A DNA stretch of 64,000 nt from an uncultured Oscillospiraceae bacterium (GTDB lineage: Bacteria; Bacillota; Clostridia; Oscillospirales; Oscillospiraceae), in contig CAKTBC010000002.1 in assembly GCA_934533005.1 (NCBI GenBank), positions 1 to 64,000 on the forward strand. Reading direction: 5' to 3'. Shown one piece after another: positions 51,514 to 60,368 of this stretch; position 1 is the first letter of the stretch; every line of letters begins with the position of its first letter. The notes beneath the pieces were generated by a model. It saw only the letters and a list, made by a program, of their open reading frames with translations, was not told the origin of the DNA and made no database searches. The position numbers and the translations under genes were made by a program.

Positions 51514-52500
51514 TTATCCCTCCATGACGAATCTCTGTCCGATACCCTTTTCGAGCGCGCGGCGGTACACAATCTCCGCGCAGTTCACGTCATGCGCGCC
51601 CATGCCCATATGCGTGGAAACGATGATCTCGCTCTCCGACTCGCGGCCGGGGACCTTCCCGGTGAGAAGTTCCGTCATATCACCGAACACATAGTCGTTC
51701 TTCACGAATCCCGTGGGGTTCAGGTGCGGGCTGTTGATGATGTCCTGATCCGGGCGGCGGTAGCCGAGATACCACTTGTCTGCCGTCTTGCAGAGCGCCG
51801 GCTCGATATCCCGGAAGCCCTCGATACCAATGACGGTCGTGCCGGGCTTGACCATGTCGACCTTGAGCAGCGGCTCATGCGCGCCGGAGGCCATGAGGAT
51901 CAGGCGGCTGTCTTCCACGGCCTGCGCGGGCGTATCGCAGATCACGACCTCGGCACGGCCTTCATATTGCTTGCGCACTTCCTCCATCGGCGCACGGCTG
52001 CGGTTATAGAGCCGCACCTGCCGGATGGACGGGAACTGCGTCAGGAAGCCGCGGATGCCGGCTCTCGCCTGCAGGCCGCATCCCATAACAGTGAGCACCT
52101 CGGGGTCGGGGTTCGTAAGGTGCTTTGCCTGCACGACGCCGTGCCCGCCTGCGGTGCGCATGGCGGTGATGCTCGTCCCACCGACCAGGGCGATCGGCGA
52201 GCCGGTGGTGGTGTCGCTCAGGAGAATGCTCGTGCCGTGGCAGAACGTATACCCCGGCAGCGGCGCGGAAAACGTGCTGATCCATTTCACACCGGCCACA
52301 TGCTTGAAGTGCAGCACCGCAGGCATGGAGTGGAAGTTATTCTTTCTTGTCTCGTCCGTGAACATCAGCGACATATTGCCGACGGTGATATCGCCGGTGC
52401 CGATGCGGTAAAAGGTCTCCTCCGCCGCGGCAATGGCGTCCTCCACCGAGAGGAGTTCCCGGACATTTTCTTCGCTCAGGAGCAGAAGCTCTTCATGCAT
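51514..52500 (-). CDS. Ornithine cyclodeaminase / mu-crystallin family protein
   Basis: A 328-residue NAD(P)-dependent enzyme of the OCD family, which includes ornithine cyclodeaminase, alanine dehydrogenase, ketimine reductases and opine-like synthases. Family landmarks: GVKWISTF (Lys), RTAGGHGV, the Rossmann motif TVMGCGLQARAGI (about 134-146), and GIEGFRDIEPAL where many OCD enzymes read GSD. The reaction cannot be chosen by eye; L-ornithine specificity is not evident. It begins the two-gene unit with mobA, just downstream of the molybdoenzyme operon. SD CGGAGGAAC. Confidence 0.8.
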   Translation of the reverse strand: MHEELLLLSEENVRELLSVEDAIAAAEETFYRIGTGDITVGNMSLMFTDETRKNNFHSMPAVLHFKHVAGVKWISTFSAPLPGYTFCHGTSILLSDTTTGSPIALVGGTSITAMRTAGGHGVVQAKHLTNPDPEVLTVMGCGLQARAGIRGFLTQFPSIRQVRLYNRSRAPMEEVRKQYEGRAEVVICDTPAQAVEDSRLILMASGAHEPLLKVDMVKPGTTVIGIEGFRDIEPALCKTADKWYLGYRRPDQDIINSPHLNPTGFVKNDYVFGDMTELLTGKVPGRESESEIIVSTHMGMGAHDVNCAEIVYRRALEKGIGQRFVMEG

Positions 52501-52531
52501 GTTTTGTTCCTCCGATCCGAATGGGGATGGT

Positions 52532-52559
52532 GTGCTCTCTCCCCGAGGGGAGAGAGCAC
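52532..52559. repeat. Perfect inverted repeat between the ferredoxin and OCD-family genes
   Basis: Perfect 13-base arms GTGCTCTCTCCCC / GGGGAGAGAGCAC with a two-base centre, in the 104-base gap. It has no T tract on either strand, so it is not a clear intrinsic terminator; it could stabilise or process the mRNA between the two units. Confidence 0.6.
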
Positions 52560-52604
52560 GGGGGTAAGAAGAAAGAGAGAGGATAGCTGACTATGTAAAT
52601 TTTA

Positions 52605-53132
52605 TCAGCGCTTTTTGCGGAGATTAAGCTTATCGATCAGCACGTTGCAGGCTTTATCGCTGCCGCTGGCGATATATTCTTCCTCCGTTACGCAGTCCAG
52701 CGCGCCGAAGGAGCACGCACGAACACATGCGGGCTTCAGCCCGGCCTTTACGCGCTCGTTGCACCCATCGCACTTTTCCATTTTTCCGTCGGACTTGCGG
52801 TAGCGCGGCGCGCCGAACGGGCACGCCATCGCGCAGCTCTTGCAGCCGATGCAGTTGGTGTTGTCGTACACAGTGAAGCCCGTCTCCGGGTCCTTGCTGA
52901 TGCAGCCCACCGGGCATGCCGGGATGCAGGGCGCATCCACGCAGTGCATGCATGCCGTGGAGAGATACGCAAAATACGTGCTGCCGTCCGCAAGAGGTAC
53001 TTCCGTGTCGAACGTCTGGCGGAAGCAGAGATCCCCGGCTTCGATGTCCGTGTCGTTCTGGTCGAGGCAGCCCATCATGCAGGCCGAGCAGGCGGAGCAC
53101 TTGTTCTCGTCAAATACAAAAATGTGTTTCAT
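52605..53132 (-). CDS. Four-cluster [4Fe-4S] ferredoxin subunit (DmsB/NrfC/HycB-like)
   Basis: A 175-residue electron-transfer subunit. Four cysteine sets are visible: Cys12/15/18/22, Cys61/64/69/73(77), Cys94/97/100/104 and Cys121/124/136/140, the pattern of DmsB-type proteins that hold four [4Fe-4S] clusters. It passes electrons between a flavin partner and the molybdenum subunit. No membrane anchor gene (DmsC/NrfD type) follows, so the complex looks soluble. One base separates its ATG from the molybdenum subunit stop codon. Confidence 0.9.
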   Translation of the reverse strand: MKHIFVFDENKCSACSACMMGCLDQNDTDIEAGDLCFRQTFDTEVPLADGSTYFAYLSTACMHCVDAPCIPACPVGCISKDPETGFTVYDNTNCIGCKSCAMACPFGAPRYRKSDGKMEKCDGCNERVKAGLKPACVRACSFGALDCVTEEEYIASGSDKACNVLIDKLNLRKKR

Positions 53133-53133
53133 A

Positions 53134-55284
53134 TCACTTGCCCTCCACTTTGCGGATGTTGCAGCGTAGGCCCTTGAACCCGGGGAAGCCGGAGTACGGG
53201 TCAACGTGGTTCTCGCCGACGAGCTCGTTGACGTTCGCCTCGGTGTAGCCATGGATGGCCAGCAGCACACCGGGCTTCGCAAGGGCGCTCACCTTGACGC
53301 GCATGCGGATCTCGCCGTGCGGACTGGACATGGCGACCCAGTCGCCGTTCTTAAGACCGAGACGCTTGGCATCCTCGTTGTGCACCTCCACGGTCGGGTC
53401 GGGCTGCAGCGAGCGCAGCCATGGCACCTCATGCGTGCGGGAGTGGAGCGCATGTGGGCGGCGCGCGCCGGTGCAGAGATAGAACGGGTATTTGGCTTTC
53501 GTTTCGGGATCGTTCTCATCGGAGAGCGGATCGGTATAGCTCGGCAGCGGATCGAGCCGCGGGTCGATCTGCGCGATGGTGTTCGAGTAGAATTCAAACT
53601 TGCCGGACGGGGTATTGAAGCCGTTGGCAAGCACTTTGCCCGCCTGCGCCGGCCACTTGGCGGTGGGCACCTTCACGGGCAGAGAGCTCTTCTTGAGGTC
53701 TGCCACGGTAAGGCCGCAGCCGTCGATGATCCAGTCGCAGCAGGCCTCGTAGCCCTGCTGCAGCAGATCGTCGTCGAGATTGAGAGCTTTTATCATGCCG
53801 TACATGATATCGGTATCGGACTTGGAATCATACAGCGGCTCAATGACCGGCTGTGTGAACGTGAGGAAGCCGCCCTGATACGCCTTCATCTCCCCGCGCT
53901 CGAGCGACGAGCACGCGGGCAGGACAAGATCGGCGTACTTGGCCGACCATGTCATGAACATATCCGTGTCGACATAGAAGTCCAGGTTATCTGCCATAGC
54001 CTTGAGCAGGTGTTCCGACTGCGGCAGCATCTTGGCGTTCAGGCCGAAGGCAACCATGCCCTTGAGCGGATACGGCGTGCCTTCTTCGAGCTGACGAATG
54101 AGATCGACAGCCTGGAACTCATCATAGAGTGCGTTCCACAGCGGGAACTTCTCCGCACCGATGCGTTCGGGAGCGTCCTTCGGGTAGCGGTCCGAGCGGA
54201 ACTGATGCTCGCGCGTCGGGAATCCGGCGGGCTTGTGGATGTACGAGGCCGGGTTTGGCACGTTGCCGCCGGCGCGGTCAAAGTTGCCGGTCAGCGCTGA
54301 CAGGCACACGATGGCGCGGTGGGTGTTGAAGCCGTTGATGTGGTGCACGAGCGCAGACGAGGAGTGGTTCGTGCACGCCGGGCCGTTCGTGGCATAAAGC
54401 TTCGTGGCTTCGAAAATGAGATCCGGATCGAGACCGGTGATCTCCGCGACTTTTTCGAGCGGATACTGGTCGACGAGCTCTTTGTATTTATCAAAGCCGA
54501 ACGTGTACTTCTCGACGTACTCCTTATCCATCCAGCCGTTGTCGATGATAAGCTTGCCCATGCCGAGCGCGAGAGCGCCGTCCGTGCCGGGGTTGATCTT
54601 GAGGAAAATGTCTGCAAGGTTCTTCGTGGCAGGCGTATCGCGGATGTCGATGATGATGACCTTGCCGCCGCGCTTTTTGAGCGCCTGCACGCCGCCGACG
54701 GACAGGTGGTTGGAGTAGTAGCCGTCATAGTTCCAGCCAAGGTATGTGCTGGCGTGCCCCATATCCGGGCCGGCGCTGGTACCGGCGGTCGTCTTATTGG
54801 CGAGCATCATGGACGTCATGCAGGTGCTGTCGTCAGTGGCAAAGTTCACGCTGCCGAACACGTGCGCCATGCGGTGCAGGATCGGGCGGTACCACTTGGC
54901 GTAGCCGCTGAAGAACATGACGGAGCTCGCGCCGTACTTTTCGCGGATCTTCAGCAGGTTCTCCGCGATCATGTCGAATGCTTCGTCCCAGCTGATGGGC
55001 TCAAACTTGCCCTCTCCGCGCTCGCCGACGCGCTTGAGCGGCGTCTTGAGGCGGTCGGCACGATACACGTAGTTTCGCAGCGCCGAGCCCTTCGTGCAGA
55101 GCTTGCCGCGGTTGAACGGATGCTCCGGCGTTCCTTCGATGCGGATGATCTTTCCGTCCTTTACATAGCAGTCCACGCCGCAGTGCAGGCCGGGGCTGCA
55201 GATCGCGCACAGAGAGCGCTTTATTTCGATGCCGGTGTCCTCGCCCGGGATCTTGGCTTTTATTTTCTTTTCCAGTTCAGTCAA
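53134..55284 (-). CDS. Molybdopterin oxidoreductase, DMSO-reductase family, cytoplasmic
   Basis: A 716-residue bis-MGD enzyme. The N-terminal Fe-S site is CAICSPGLHC...C (Cys26, 29, 35 and 63). Landmarks: PLKRVGERGEGKFEPISWDEAFDMIAENL (landmark ISWDEAFDMI), a probable molybdenum-ligand Cys in DDSTCMTS (about 154-161), cofactor-binding GGNVPNPASYIHKPAG and a C-terminal molydopterin-dinucleotide domain (LCTGARRPHALHSRTHEVPWL, NGDWVAMSSPHG, GFKGLRCNIRKVEG). There is no twin-arginine signal and no membrane segment. Substrate unknown; the family includes acetylene hydratase, transhydroxylase, formate dehydrogenase and many reductases. TTG start with AGGAGGGCTG; overlaps the FAD subunit gene by eight bases. 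Confidence 0.9.
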   Translation of the reverse strand: MTELEKKIKAKIPGEDTGIEIKRSLCAICSPGLHCGVDCYVKDGKIIRIEGTPEHPFNRGKLCTKGSALRNYVYRADRLKTPLKRVGERGEGKFEPISWDEAFDMIAENLLKIREKYGASSVMFFSGYAKWYRPILHRMAHVFGSVNFATDDSTCMTSMMLANKTTAGTSAGPDMGHASTYLGWNYDGYYSNHLSVGGVQALKKRGGKVIIIDIRDTPATKNLADIFLKINPGTDGALALGMGKLIIDNGWMDKEYVEKYTFGFDKYKELVDQYPLEKVAEITGLDPDLIFEATKLYATNGPACTNHSSSALVHHINGFNTHRAIVCLSALTGNFDRAGGNVPNPASYIHKPAGFPTREHQFRSDRYPKDAPERIGAEKFPLWNALYDEFQAVDLIRQLEEGTPYPLKGMVAFGLNAKMLPQSEHLLKAMADNLDFYVDTDMFMTWSAKYADLVLPACSSLERGEMKAYQGGFLTFTQPVIEPLYDSKSDTDIMYGMIKALNLDDDLLQQGYEACCDWIIDGCGLTVADLKKSSLPVKVPTAKWPAQAGKVLANGFNTPSGKFEFYSNTIAQIDPRLDPLPSYTDPLSDENDPETKAKYPFYLCTGARRPHALHSRTHEVPWLRSLQPDPTVEVHNEDAKRLGLKNGDWVAMSSPHGEIRMRVKVSALAKPGVLLAIHGYTEANVNELVGENHVDPYSGFPGFKGLRCNIRKVEGK

Positions 55285-56551
55285 GGTTCAGCCCTCCTAA
55301 GAATTTAATGAAGCTGTCTGGGAAGCCCCTCCACTTGAGATAGCAGACGGACTTGAGATCCAGACCCGCGTCCTTATTCTCTATCGCCTTTATAAACGCG
55401 CTTTTCAGTATGCCGTTGCTCTCGGCCGAGCCGATCACGTTCAGGCACTTGATCGCGTCCGCATCCCGGACGCCGCGGATATACAGGTGCTCATCCTCAT
55501 ACTCATAGAGCTCATCCGTATCCTTACAGATGCTCACGTCGCCGATGCTGAAGAAATCGTAGTGCAGGTAATGCGCGAGACTCAGCGACACATTCGCGCC
55601 GAAGCGCGCATCGCCGCCGGTCATGCAGTTGCCCGCCACGCGCCCCTGCTGCATCGAGTTGAGCCAGAGCGCCAGATTCTTCACGGTGCGGTTTTGCGTT
55701 TCAAAGGCATCGCAGCAGTCGCCCGCGCCATAAATGCCGGGGTAATTCGACTCCATGTGCTCGTTGACGGTCACGCCCTTGCCGACAGCAATGTCCGTTC
55801 CCTTCAGGAACGCAAGATTTGGCCGCACGCCGCTCGTGACGGCGATAAGATCGGCCGTATACCGCTCGCCGGTGTTCGCCACCGCGACAAGCCGCCCGTC
55901 CTCCGAGCGCTCGATATGGTCGAGCGTCCGGCCGAACGCGAGATGCACGCCTTTCTTTTCGAGATCGGCCTGCACGCGCTCCGCCGTCTGCGGGAAGAGC
56001 GCTTTGGAGAATGCCTGACGGCTGCGGTTCATAAGAGTGCAGTCCACGCCCGCCTCCACGAAATCCTCCACGACCTTGATGCCGCTCCACGACGCGCCAA
56101 ACACGAGACCCGCGTGTACCTTTCCACTCGAGAGCGCTTCCTTGAGCTGCACGGCATCGTCCACGGTGCGCATGGTGAATACGCCCGGCAGCTCTGCCCC
56201 CTCGAGCTGCGGCTTTACCGCCGATGCGCCGGTGCTGATGAGAATGGCGTCGTACTGCGCCTCGCTCCCGTCCGACAGACGCACCGTCTTCGCCGCGGGG
56301 TCAAGTCCCGTGACCGGCGTGTGCGGATGTACGATCAGGTTCAGCTCATTTTTTACTTCCTCCAGAGAGCCGAACGGGAACAGGGCGTCATACGGGATCG
56401 TTCCCTTGACGTAATATGTTGTCAGCATCGGGTTGTACGGGCCGAAATCCGTGTCTGAATACACATGGATCTCCGCCTCTGCATCCCGCTGCCGGGCTTC
56501 CTTTGCCGCGCTGTACCCAGCGCCGCCGAAGCCGATGATAGCGATCTTCTT
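55277..56551 (-). CDS. FAD/NAD(P)-dependent oxidoreductase (pyridine nucleotide-disulfide reductase fold), probable electron donor subunit
   Basis: A 424-residue flavoprotein: FAD motif IGFGGAGYSAA (4-14), NAD(P) domain GLVFGASWSGIKVVEDF, and the second FAD motif GIYGAGDCCDAF. Where CoA-disulfide and NADH oxidases have their redox Cys, this protein reads FGPYNPML, so it lacks that Cys and resembles the NirB/ferredoxin-reductase-like type. The eight-base overlap with the molybdenum subunit gene implies a NAD(P)H-FAD-[4Fe-4S]-Mo chain. The C-terminal half has a small extra domain (about 330-424). The ATG 56549-56551 has AAGGATAAT. Confidence 0.85.
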   Translation of the reverse strand, partial: KKIAIIGFGGAGYSAAKEARQRDAEAEIHVYSDTDFGPYNPMLTTYYVKGTIPYDALFPFGSLEEVKNELNLIVHPHTPVTGLDPAAKTVRLSDGSEAQYDAILISTGASAVKPQLEGAELPGVFTMRTVDDAVQLKEALSSGKVHAGLVFGASWSGIKVVEDFVEAGVDCTLMNRSRQAFSKALFPQTAERVQADLEKKGVHLAFGRTLDHIERSEDGRLVAVANTGERYTADLIAVTSGVRPNLAFLKGTDIAVGKGVTVNEHMESNYPGIYGAGDCCDAFETQNRTVKNLALWLNSMQQGRVAGNCMTGGDARFGANVSLSLAHYLHYDFFSIGDVSICKDTDELYEYEDEHLYIRGVRDADAIKCLNVIGSAESNGILKSAFIKAIENKDAGLDLKSVCYLKWRGFPDSFIKFLGGLNLD

Positions 56552-56673
56552 CATATTATCCTTAAATCCTCCCGTTGTAAAGGCCGGACAGACGATGCTT
56601 GCCGCGCCCGTCCGGGTCGTACCGAAAGCCAGGGATAAAGCAAATGCTGTATCCCTGGCTGCCGTATTTTGCG

Positions 56674-58146
56674 TTAGGAAAGCAGACTGCCGAGCGCGGC
56701 GATGTCCTCGCAATTTTCAATGTTGCAGAGAACTTCGATCGCCTTCTCCAGCTTTTCGCCCTGCAGGACCGGTGCGGCCTGCACGCGGAACCGCTCCACA
56801 AACTGCTCGCGCGTCATCATGTTCTTCGGATGACCCGGGTGAGCGTCCATAGACTTCTGGAACACTTCCCCGTTCTTCAGCTTGATCGTGACGGTCTTCA
56901 TCGGGTAGGAGCCGGTGCGGAACTGCTTGAAGCCGGTCAGCGGGGAATCCGTAGGAGACTCGCCGCCGTGGATGCGCTGCGCCAGAGCAAGCACCTTGGG
57001 GTTGACCATGTTTTCCTTCGTGAACCACTGCGCGCCCGGGTTGGGATCGTACAGCATGGCGGCCACGACGAACGGAATGGAGAACTGAGCGTGGGTCACG
57101 GAGGTGAAGCCCTCGGCAGGCGCCCACATACGCTCGGCGACCGGCGGATCAACGACGATCTCTTCCACGTCCTCGGGCCCGAAGCCATGCTCCTTGCGCA
57201 GATCGGCGACGATCTCCGCGGTGGTCTGCACCCACATGTTGGCAGGCCAGTGCTTCATCAGGGTCTCCATCGTGAGATAGCGCGTGCCGAGATCCTTGGT
57301 GAGCCAGGAGATATCGGCCTCGCCGGAGACGACTCTCGTCTCGCCGCTGCCGTTGTTCGCGTCGTCACCGCAGATGACGCCGGTGTAGCAGCGGGGCTCG
57401 TCGAGCGCGTCGAGCTGGTTGTGGATGCCCTTCTCCACGGCCTTCGCGATCATGAAGCCGTCACGGGCGCGGTAGCCGTGCTCGTAGTGGTAGAAGTCGG
57501 ACATGGTGGTAGCGTGGTACGCCGTGGGCAGCGTGCTGCTCTCGCAGCCGACGCCGATGGCCTGGTTGACCTTGCGCGCATCGAAGCCGTAGAGCTTCGC
57601 AATGGGGATGATGCAGCCGAAGATCTGCCAGCTCGTCAGGCCCCAGCCCTTCGTCTTCCAGCGAAGATCGGACGGCTGCACGGCCATCGCGATGCGCTGA
57701 TAGACCTCATAACCGGCGACGATGGCAGTGAGCAGGTCCTTGCCGCTCTTGTGCTTCTCTTCGGAAGCCAGCCACGCGCAGGGGATGATACCCGCGGAGG
57801 GGTGGCCCGTCCAGGAGCAATCTTCCCAGTCGAGGGAGTCGGACATGGTGCCGAGCGCGAGCGCGGCGTTCACGGGAGCGAGCTTCTCGCCCGTGCCCCA
57901 AACGGTCGTCGGGCCGCCGATACCGCCGTTGGCCTCGCGGGACATTTCGCGCACCTTCTCGCTGATGGGGGTGTTGCGCGCAGCCAGCGTGACGCCGATG
58001 GTCTGGAGCATGATCATCTTGGCGCGCTCGATAACTTCGGCGGGGATATCCTCATACTTCAGGTTGACCGTATACTCGCTCAGTTCCTGCGTGTAGGTAG
58101 TCGGAGTGAGAAAATTATTATCCTTATGGAAACGATTGTATCGCAT
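56674..58146 (-). CDS. MmgE/PrpD-family protein (copy 1)
   Basis: A 490-residue member of the MmgE/PrpD fold, which includes 2-methylcitrate dehydratase, cis-aconitate decarboxylase and iminodisuccinate epimerase. Family landmarks: ELSEYTVNLKYEDIPAEV, SDSLDWEDCSWTGHPSAGI (acidic-His motif), LLTAIVAGYEVYQRIAMA, and the C-terminal TVTIKLKNGEVFQKSMDAHPGHP (landmark DAHPGHPKN). Length is normal (about 450-490). A second member lies 56 bases upstream of it; both are in the operon that starts near 61.1 kb. The exact reaction is unknown. SD GTAGGAGGTAC. Confidence 0.87.
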   Translation of the reverse strand: MRYNRFHKDNNFLTPTTYTQELSEYTVNLKYEDIPAEVIERAKMIMLQTIGVTLAARNTPISEKVREMSREANGGIGGPTTVWGTGEKLAPVNAALALGTMSDSLDWEDCSWTGHPSAGIIPCAWLASEEKHKSGKDLLTAIVAGYEVYQRIAMAVQPSDLRWKTKGWGLTSWQIFGCIIPIAKLYGFDARKVNQAIGVGCESSTLPTAYHATTMSDFYHYEHGYRARDGFMIAKAVEKGIHNQLDALDEPRCYTGVICGDDANNGSGETRVVSGEADISWLTKDLGTRYLTMETLMKHWPANMWVQTTAEIVADLRKEHGFGPEDVEEIVVDPPVAERMWAPAEGFTSVTHAQFSIPFVVAAMLYDPNPGAQWFTKENMVNPKVLALAQRIHGGESPTDSPLTGFKQFRTGSYPMKTVTIKLKNGEVFQKSMDAHPGHPKNMMTREQFVERFRVQAAPVLQGEKLEKAIEVLCNIENCEDIAALGSLLS

Positions 58147-58202
58147 TTTGTACCTCCTACTTCATGATGTCATTCTGAACTCTTGTGCCTATGCACGCGA
58201 GA

Positions 58203-59582
58203 TCAATAGAAATACTGCGGCAGACCGGACACATCGTCATACTCGTCGAGATGGCAGATGGTCTCAATGGCGCCTTCGATCTTCTTCGGAGTCAGGACAT
58301 AGCGCGTGAGCATACGGAAGTCATCCTTGAACTCGTCACGGGTGAGCATGTAGCTCGGGTGGCCGGGATGCGTGAAGAGACTCTCGGTGTACTCGGTGCC
58401 GTCCTTCAGGCGCACGGTCATGAACTTCTCGGGGTGCTTGCCCTCGATGAGGTCCTTGATGAACTTGTTGCCGCCCATCTTCACGAAGCCGTCGGCCTTG
58501 ACCTTGTTCATCAGCGCAACGATCTTCGGATCGACCATCGTTTCGGGCTGATACCAGATCGCGCCCGGCTCGGGATGATACATGGCGCACGCGGTGCAGT
58601 ACGGGATGGAGAACTGCGCCTGGGTGACGGACTTGTAGCCCCAATCGGAGTACCAGTGACGGAAGGCAACGGACGGACGGATGATGATCTCCTCGACGTC
58701 GTCGGGGTTGAACTTGTACTTATTGATGAGATTGCGGGCGAGCTCGGCATAGGTCTGCACGAACACGTTCGCCGGGCTGTGCTTGACGAGGATCATGTTC
58801 ATGAGGAACCACTCGGTGCCGAGATCCTTCGTGAGCCAGGTGATGTCGGGCTCGACGGTGTGGTTGAAGTAAGCGGTGCCGTCGTCAAAGGCGTCTTCCA
58901 TGTTCTCGATGCCGAGCATGGCGGTCTTGATCATGGTGACGGTGGACTCGTTCTTGAAGCCGTAGAGGTAGTTGAGCGAGTCGGACATGGTCGCCTCATG
59001 GACGTTGCAGGAGATGATGGAGCAGGCGGTGCCGATGCCGAAGGCGCGGTTCATCTTTTCCTCGGACAGGTCAAGGAGCTTCATGAGCACCGTGAGGTTG
59101 CCGAAGATGTTGTAGCTGACGATGTTGGTGCGGCCGGCGAGCGCGATACGCTGGTAGACCTCATAGCCGGCGACGATGGCGGTGAGCACATCCTTGCCGC
59201 TCTTCTTGAGCACCTCGCCCGCCACAACGGCGGTGGTGATGATGCCGGCCGAGGGGTGGCCGGTCACGGAGCAGTCTTCCCAGTCGAGCATGTCGCCCAT
59301 CGTGCCGGCGACAAACGTGGCCGCTTCCCAGCTGACCTTTTTGCCGTCTGCCCAGATGGTGGCAATCTCTTCGCCGCCGGGGGACATTTCCTTGGCGATT
59401 TCGATGGCGTCCTTGATTTCCTGCAGTTCGGAGCTGCAAAGGCAGACACCGACGGTGTGCAGAACCATCATCTTGGCACGCTCGATAACCACGGGCGGGA
59501 TGTCCTCATATTTCAGTTCCTTAACAAAATGGACGATCTGCTTGGTGTTATCGGTGGTAATTCCGTGATAATTGAATCCCAT
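58203..59582 (-). CDS. MmgE/PrpD-family protein (copy 2)
   Basis: A 459-residue paralogue of the downstream gene. Shared landmarks: VKELKYEDIPPVVIERAKM, GDMLDWEDCSVTGHPSAGI, KDVLTAIVAGYEVYQRIALA, LTKDLGTEWF and the FTHPGHPSYMLTRDEF end. About 30 residues are missing from the N-terminus and middle compared with copy 1, and the centre has different residues around the active site (CNVHEATMSDSLNYLYGF), so the two probably act on different substrates or as a heteromer. SD AAGGAGGAAA. Confidence 0.87.
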   Translation of the reverse strand: MGFNYHGITTDNTKQIVHFVKELKYEDIPPVVIERAKMMVLHTVGVCLCSSELQEIKDAIEIAKEMSPGGEEIATIWADGKKVSWEAATFVAGTMGDMLDWEDCSVTGHPSAGIITTAVVAGEVLKKSGKDVLTAIVAGYEVYQRIALAGRTNIVSYNIFGNLTVLMKLLDLSEEKMNRAFGIGTACSIISCNVHEATMSDSLNYLYGFKNESTVTMIKTAMLGIENMEDAFDDGTAYFNHTVEPDITWLTKDLGTEWFLMNMILVKHSPANVFVQTYAELARNLINKYKFNPDDVEEIIIRPSVAFRHWYSDWGYKSVTQAQFSIPYCTACAMYHPEPGAIWYQPETMVDPKIVALMNKVKADGFVKMGGNKFIKDLIEGKHPEKFMTVRLKDGTEYTESLFTHPGHPSYMLTRDEFKDDFRMLTRYVLTPKKIEGAIETICHLDEYDDVSGLPQYFY

Positions 59583-59624
59583 TATATTTCCTCCTTGCAG
59601 TTTTCAGTCGCCGCATGGCGATTT

Positions 59625-60341
59625 TCAAATGGTAAAGAGTTTCCCGAGATTGGGAAGCTTGTCGTTTACGCCGGAGTGGCGCAGGCACGCCCAGAGGCTG
59701 GCTTGATGGCTCGTGATGACCGGCATGCCGAGATCGTCCTCGAGCGCCGGGATGAGCTCCATCGTGCCGAGACCCATGCAGCTGAGGAAGAACACCTCCG
59801 CGCCGGTCGTATCCAGCTTCATCGCGTTGCGGTAAAGGTGCCGCTTGCTCGCGTGGCCGAACTCGCCGACCTTGTTGAAGCCGATGCCGGTGATGGACGT
59901 TACCTCGATGCCGTTGTCCTCGAGGAACTTCTTCTCCGCCTGGTTCGTGTCCTCCGGGTACGGCGTCATGACGACGGTCTTCTTGAGACCGAGCGCTTCA
60001 AAGGCCTCGAGCACCGCAGTGCTCGTCGTAAGGCCGGGACAGCCGCTCGCCCGCTCGATGCGCTCGATGCATTCCTTGTCAAAGCCGTAGCCCTTGATGC
60101 AGCTGCCGGACGTGCAGCCGAAGAGAATGACGTCGTGCGGGCTCTTGCGGTACATCTTCGCCGCTTCCTCGAGCTGATCCGAGAGAAACACCAGTCCCTC
60201 CGGCGTCGGGCCGGGGAACCAGAGGCGGGTGCTGTCGAAGGACACGCCCTCCGGGGCGTATTTGTTGAAAGCATATTCGACCTTGTCGTCGATCGGCGCG
60301 ATCACGCCGATCCTTGCTCTCCAACCGTAGTAGTTTTCCAT
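59625..60341 (-). CDS. Asp/Glu racemase-superfamily enzyme, maleate isomerase/arylmalonate decarboxylase type (copy 1)
   Basis: A 238-residue protein with the pseudo-symmetric fold of the Asp/Glu racemase superfamily. Both catalytic cysteine positions are kept: Cys76 in GCTSGSC and Cys188 in FLSCMGL, numbering that corresponds closely to maleate cis-trans isomerase and to Cys188 of arylmalonate decarboxylase. The LTTSTAVLEAFEALGLKK stretch and VMTPYPEDTN are family landmarks. Two cysteines favour racemase or isomerase chemistry over decarboxylation. Paralogue of the next gene. SD AAAGGGTCG. Confidence 0.87.
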   Translation of the reverse strand: MENYYGWRARIGVIAPIDDKVEYAFNKYAPEGVSFDSTRLWFPGPTPEGLVFLSDQLEEAAKMYRKSPHDVILFGCTSGSCIKGYGFDKECIERIERASGCPGLTTSTAVLEAFEALGLKKTVVMTPYPEDTNQAEKKFLEDNGIEVTSITGIGFNKVGEFGHASKRHLYRNAMKLDTTGAEVFFLSCMGLGTMELIPALEDDLGMPVITSHQASLWACLRHSGVNDKLPNLGKLFTI

Positions 60342-60368
60342 GTTATCGACCCTTTCCTTTCGTGAAGT

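Noticed and set aside
51514..52500. Naming the OCD-family gene as ornithine cyclodeaminase
   Set aside because: The family has several different reactions and the characteristic ornithine-binding residues could not be confirmed by eye; context suggests imine or opine chemistry instead.
56599..60365. Long plus-strand open frames opposite the MmgE/PrpD and racemase genes
   Set aside because: Antisense mirrors of high-GC genes; the minus-strand proteins have clear family motifs and good ribosome sites.
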